From positions 1-16,313 of the forward strand of contig JAHEJF010000009.1 of NCBI GenBank assembly GCA_024639025.1: 16,313 nucleotides of DNA. The letters are read 5' to 3'. The notes under the pieces were generated by a model, which ran no database searches, was not told where the DNA came from, and saw nothing but the letters and a program-made list of their open reading frames with translations. Both the position numbers and the translations under genes were made by a program. The stretch comes from Ahrensia sp. Lineage in GTDB: Bacteria > Pseudomonadota > Alphaproteobacteria > Rhizobiales > Rhizobiaceae. Below are positions 14,461 to 16,313 of this stretch, piece after piece; the first letter of the stretch is position 1, and each line of letters begins with the position of its first letter.

Positions 14461-15408
14461 ATGTTAACACAACAGCAAATTGATCATTTTCAAACCCAGG
14501 GCTACTTGGTGCTGGAAGACGTCGTTGACACAGAAACACTCGACGCGGTGCGCGCGGAATATGCAGCCTTGATGGACAGGCTGTATAGCGATTGGTACAG
14601 GCAGGGTCTGGTCAAAAAAGCACCCGATGGCATGTCGTTCTGGGAAAAGCTCGATCAGTGTTATGCCGCTGATTTTGACTGGTTCCAACCTTTTGATATC
14701 AGTCTGCCGCATGAAGATATCAACGATCAGACCCCCATGCACTTTGGCCCCGCAGTATTCGATATGATCAGGAACAAACGCATATTGGATATAGTGCAAA
14801 GCCTGATAGGTCCGGAAATAACCTCCAACCCGATCCAGCATGTTCGCATCAAGCCGCCTCAAAGAGCGGTATCCGATTCCGAGGTCCGCGCCCACGTTGT
14901 TTCAACCGACTGGCATCAGGATCAGGGTGTTACACTGCCAGAAGCCGATGAGACCCAATTCGTCACGGTGTGGCTGGCAATCACCGATGCGACCGTCGAA
15001 AATGGCTGTCTTCAAGTCGCGGCCGGCCAGCGAGAAGAGATGCTGCCCCATTGCACGAAAAAGCAGACCGGTATCGCTGACGCATTCATTCCGCATGAGA
15101 ACGCCATACCAACGCCGGTGAAAGCAGGCGGTGCCGTGCTGTTTCATCCATTGACGCCGCACGCCTCGCTGGAGAACAAGAGCGATGGGTATCGATGGTC
15201 ATTTGATCTTCGCTATCATGTCACTGGCCAACCATCAGGGCGCAGCCAGTTTCCTGAATTCGTGGCGCGCTCGGCGCGCGATCCGTCTTCCGAATTGCAA
15301 GACTGGAAACAGTGGCTAAAAATGTGGGAAGATGCACGTTACATGCTGACCCGTGCAGAACACATCCCTCAACACCGTTGGGATTCAACCAGTCCGCATT
15401 GTGCGTGA
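14461..15408 (+). CDS. Phytanoyl-CoA dioxygenase (PhyH)-family Fe(II)/2-oxoglutarate oxygenase
   Basis: The family hydroxylates or oxidatively demethylates small substrates using Fe(II), oxygen and 2-oxoglutarate. The 315-residue protein opens with the family's LTQQQIDHFQTQGYLVLEDVV. It keeps the iron triad His152 and Asp154 (TDWHQDQG) and His234 (LTPHASLENKSDG), and the probable 2-oxoglutarate arginine Arg245, which is 11 residues after the distal histidine as in human PHYH. NGCLQVAAGQ (181-190) and GGAVLFHPLTPH (223-234) are also typical. AGGAGA precedes the ATG, 12 bp after the large permease. In this operon the substrate is probably the imported acid or a derivative; hydroxylation or removal of a methyl group are the reasonable options, both inferred. 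Confidence 0.9.
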   Translation: MLTQQQIDHFQTQGYLVLEDVVDTETLDAVRAEYAALMDRLYSDWYRQGLVKKAPDGMSFWEKLDQCYAADFDWFQPFDISLPHEDINDQTPMHFGPAVFDMIRNKRILDIVQSLIGPEITSNPIQHVRIKPPQRAVSDSEVRAHVVSTDWHQDQGVTLPEADETQFVTVWLAITDATVENGCLQVAAGQREEMLPHCTKKQTGIADAFIPHENAIPTPVKAGGAVLFHPLTPHASLENKSDGYRWSFDLRYHVTGQPSGRSQFPEFVARSARDPSSELQDWKQWLKMWEDARYMLTRAEHIPQHRWDSTSPHCA

Positions 15409-15414
15409 AGCAAG

Positions 15415-16313
15415 ATGAAATCAATTTGTCTCGACCCTTCTGACAACGTTGGCACGCTGGCCCGAGCGGCGGCTCTTGGCGAAACCGTGGACGGCATTGC
15501 CACCAAAAATCCGATCCCGCGCGGTCACAAAATGGCAACTGCCGACATCGCATCGGGGCAGGCAATTCGGAAATATGCCCAAGTGATCGGCTATGCCAAT
15601 GGCGACATCAAGTCCGGCGAGCATGTGCATACCCATAATGTCATATTTCAAAATACCGAGCAGGAGTATGAGTTCGGCACAGACCTCAGACCGGTCGCCG
15701 AAGCGGCCAGCGCGGATACGTTCATGGGCTTTCGACGCGCCAACGGTTCAGTTGGGACCCGCAATTACATCGCCATATTGACCTCTGTTAATTGCTCTGC
15801 AACCGCAGCGCGCAAAATCGCTGATGCTTTTGGCCCGGACGAACTGGCAGCATATCCGAATGTTGATGGTGTGGTGGCTTTTGTACACGGAACCGGTTGC
15901 GGCATGGCCGGCGATGGCGAGGGATTTGACGCATTGCAGCGGGTGATGTGGGGTTATGCCCGTCATCCCAACAATGCCGCCGTGCTGATGGTCGGACTGG
16001 GATGTGAAATGAACCAGATAGACTGGCTTCTAGATGCCTATGGACTGGAGCAAGGCCCACTGTTTCAAACCATGAATATTCAGGATGTCGCGGGCTTGCG
16101 TCGCACAATTGAGTCCGGCATCGCCAAGGTCAAGGCGATGCTGCCAGAGGTCAACAAATTCGAGCGTGAGCCGTGTCCAGCATCTGAATTGAAATTGGCC
16201 TTGCAATGCGGTGGATCAGATGCCTGGTCAGGCATAACCGCCAATCCTGCACTTGGTCATGCTTGCGATTTGCTCGTTGCCCAAGGCGGCACGGGAGTGC
16301 TTGCAGAGACGCC
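15415..16313 (+). CDS. UxaA-family altronate/galactarate-type dehydratase (3' end outside window)
   Basis: UxaA-family enzymes dehydrate sugar acids such as D-altronate or D-galactarate to 2-keto-3-deoxy acids with a metal cofactor. The visible 299 residues have an N-terminal SAF domain (about 1-75, ending GEHVHTHNVIF). The dehydratase domain then begins with MGFRRANGSVGTRNYIAI (104-121), followed by FVHGTGCGM (156-164), MVGLGCEMNQ (192-201) and LQCGGSDAWSGITANPALGH near the window end. The single-chain SAF plus UxaA form is about 500 residues, so roughly 200 are missing. It starts 6 bp after the oxygenase gene. It gives the clearest hint that the cluster handles a sugar acid, but the annotation 'altronate' is family-level only. 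Confidence 0.92.
   Translation, partial: MKSICLDPSDNVGTLARAAALGETVDGIATKNPIPRGHKMATADIASGQAIRKYAQVIGYANGDIKSGEHVHTHNVIFQNTEQEYEFGTDLRPVAEAASADTFMGFRRANGSVGTRNYIAILTSVNCSATAARKIADAFGPDELAAYPNVDGVVAFVHGTGCGMAGDGEGFDALQRVMWGYARHPNNAAVLMVGLGCEMNQIDWLLDAYGLEQGPLFQTMNIQDVAGLRRTIESGIAKVKAMLPEVNKFEREPCPASELKLALQCGGSDAWSGITANPALGHACDLLVAQGGTGVLAET

Noticed and set aside
1..16313. Search for tRNA, rRNA, CRISPR arrays, insertion sequences, phage or toxin-antitoxin genes
   Set aside because: No such structures or protein motifs were seen; nearly all the sequence is taken up by metabolic genes, and no gene-free stretch exceeds 300 bases.

Overview
The window looks like chromosomal DNA of a metabolically versatile alphaproteobacterium, possibly a marine or rhizobial-type lineage. 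The reasons are a LysR-type PcaQ-like regulator divergent from a pca operon, TRAP transport of an organic acid, dense codirectional operons and moderate GC. No tRNA, rRNA, insertion sequence, phage gene or CRISPR array is visible. The genus cannot be fixed from the sequence alone.

Region 1 (1-4333) is aromatic catabolism. A partial pcaQ-like regulator reads leftward. Divergent from it is a tight three-gene operon: pcaC, a beta-keto acid cleavage enzyme (BKACE, DUF849) and pcaB. pobA (4-hydroxybenzoate 3-hydroxylase) converges on pcaB with a 25-bp overlap. PobA makes protocatechuate, and PcaB and PcaC act on its ring-cleavage product. The BKACE is a good candidate for cleaving 3-oxoadipate with acetyl-CoA to succinyl-CoA and acetoacetate, in place of the usual PcaIJ/PcaF steps. 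Protocatechuate dioxygenase (pcaGH) and enol-lactonase (pcaD) are not in the window.

Region 2 (4334-8654) holds a 278-residue protein of unknown function on the + strand. It is followed by a leftward run of hemerythrin-like protein, Xi-type glutathione S-transferase and gamma-glutamyltransferase-family enzyme. This set suggests thiol or redox detoxification or glutathione-conjugate turnover.

Region 3 (8811-16313) is a rightward catabolic cluster. It contains a GntR/FCD regulator, a TRAP solute-binding protein, a strong hairpin, a mandelate-racemase-type enolase-superfamily dehydratase, TRAP small and large permeases, a phytanoyl-CoA-dioxygenase-family Fe(II)/2-oxoglutarate enzyme, and a UxaA-type (altronate/galactarate) dehydratase cut by the window end. 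Together they read as import and breakdown of a sugar acid or related hydroxy acid. The oxygenase may unmask or hydroxylate the substrate. The substrate itself cannot be read from the sequence, and this is the part most likely to hold an undescribed pathway.
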